A DNA stretch of 64,000 nucleotides from Bradyrhizobium sp. OK095 (GTDB lineage Bacteria; Pseudomonadota; Alphaproteobacteria; Rhizobiales; Xanthobacteraceae). The notes beneath the pieces are model-generated. The model was not told the DNA's origin. It was given only the letters and a program-made list of their open reading frames with translations, and made no database searches. Both the position numbers and the translations under genes were made by a program. The DNA lies in the NCBI RefSeq assembly GCF_900109945.1, contig NZ_FOBX01000002.1, forward strand, positions 434,001 to 498,000. The letters are read 5' to 3'. Below, piece by piece: positions 63,320 through 64,000 of the stretch; position 1 is the first letter of the stretch; each line of letters starts with the position of its first letter.

Positions 63320-64000
63320 TCAACCTTTCGCTTCGGTCAGGACCGCGCCCAGGGTTCGCTCCACCAGCGAAAGCTTGAATGCATTTTCTTTCGTCGGGCT
63401 GGCTCCTTCGAGCAGATGCGCGGCAACGGCTTTCGCACCGTGCGGCATCTCGGCTTCGGCCGCTTCGACCCGCCACGGCTTGTGAGCGATGCCTCCGACG
63501 GCAACGCGTCCCGTCCCGTCGCGCTGGACGATCGCTCCGACCGAGACCAATGCGAACGCGTAGGAGGCGCGGTCGCGGACCTTCCGGTAGATATGCGTTC
63601 CGCCAACGGGCTTGGGCAGCGTTACGGACGTGATCAGTTCACCTGAGGTCAGCGTCGTCTCGATGTGCGGGGTATCGCCCGGCAGACGGTGGAGATCCGC
63701 GATCGGAATGTCCCGGATCGAGCCGTCCGGGCGCGCGGTCTGAACAGTCGCATCGAGCGCACGCATGGCAATCGCCATGTCGCTCGGATGCGTCGCGATG
63801 CAGGCATCGCTCGCACCGATCACCGCATGCTGGCGGGTCACGCCGCCGATGGCGGCACAGCCGCTGCCGGGGTTACGTTTGTTGCAGGGCTGATTGGTGT
63901 CGTAGAAGTATGGGCAACGTGTCCGTTGCAGCAGGTTGCCGGCAGTGGTCGCCTTGTTGCGCAATTGTCCGGACGCGCCGGCAAGCAACGCACGTGACAG
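63320..64000 (-). CDS. FAD-binding subunit of the molybdenum hydroxylase, 5' truncated
   Basis: The frame is open past the right edge (codons reading [21 protein letters not shown]), so the N-terminus with the first FAD motif is missing. The part present has [33 protein letters not shown] and the CO-dehydrogenase-flavoprotein-like C-terminal domain ([20 protein letters not shown]). The four-cysteine RCPYFYD...PC...GC pattern is typical of the YagS type, which can hold an extra Fe-S cluster. It forms an operon with the next gene. Confidence 0.92.
   Translation of the reverse strand: MSRALLAGASGQLRNKATTAGNLLQRTRCPYFYDTNQPCNKRNPGSGCAAIGGVTRQHAVIGASDACIATHPSDMAIAMRALDATVQTARPDGSIRDIPIADLHRLPGDTPHIETTLTSGELITSVTLPKPVGGTHIYRKVRDRASYAFALVSVGAIVQRDGTGRVAVGGIAHKPWRVEAAEAEMPHGAKAVAAHLLEGASPTKENAFKLSLVERTLGAVLTEAKG

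Overview
The window is about 64 kb of GC-rich alphaproteobacterial chromosome, most likely Bradyrhizobium or a close relative in the Nitrobacteraceae. The signs are a MucR/Ros-type regulator, a TIGR03808/TIGR03809-like pair, two DUF2336 proteins, split methylmalonyl-CoA mutase with MeaB, several Bug/TctC binding proteins, small conserved proteins of a kind familiar from that genus, and several families of interspersed palindromic repeats. No rRNA, tRNA, CRISPR array, phage or intact insertion sequence was seen. Functions are assigned from motifs read by eye, and no database search was run.

Layout. 1-7.2 kb holds the end of an Abhydrolase_9-type protein, a DHA2 drug exporter (-), a YcgN-like protein (-), then a class A penicillin-binding protein with DUF1214 and DUF1254 genes. 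7.2-11.2 kb is a repeat-bearing accessory patch with an exported beta-propeller/LamG-like protein, a zinc-ribbon gene and a small protein. 11.5-15.8 kb is an arsenic-type operon on the minus strand: ArsR, a flavoprotein with a Cys-rich tail and two MFS transporters, with two matching operator-like sites. 15.8-16.1 kb is a decayed second copy of the zinc-ribbon/repeat unit. 16.6-22 kb is a catabolic cluster around a GntR/FCD regulator: Bug protein, VOC dioxygenase-like protein and quinone oxidoreductase on one strand; regulator, FAH-family hydrolase and AA_synth protein on the other. Two near-identical palindromes mark the likely operators. It ends in a scar of MBL-fold and LysR remnants.

22-33 kb carries a WG-repeat protein, lipoprotein and small genes, DUF2336, a DivJ/PleC-like kinase with a peptidoglycan-binding protein, DUF5330, SufE and an unusual MucR. 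33-42 kb carries two polytopic glycosyltransferases, a class II aldolase, an M20 dipeptidase, a HerA-like ATPase and DUF4332. 42-52 kb has folP-folB-folK, then methylmalonyl-CoA mutase (mutA, a GFA-family gene, mutB), an exported DUF3298-like protein, a second Bug protein, meaB and pcp. 52-55 kb has the TIGR03808/TIGR03809-like pair. 55-58 kb is an ECF sigma / anti-sigma / subtilase operon. 58-64 kb has a diguanylate cyclase, a second DUF2336 protein, and a xanthine-dehydrogenase-type molybdenum hydroxylase cut by the window end.

The most interesting item is the sigma/anti-sigma/subtilase operon. The periplasmic domain of the anti-sigma factor looks like the propeptide of the neighbouring protease, which suggests a protease-gated signalling module. 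Next come the arsenic-type operon with an apparent ATT start codon, and the GntR regulon with its paired operators.
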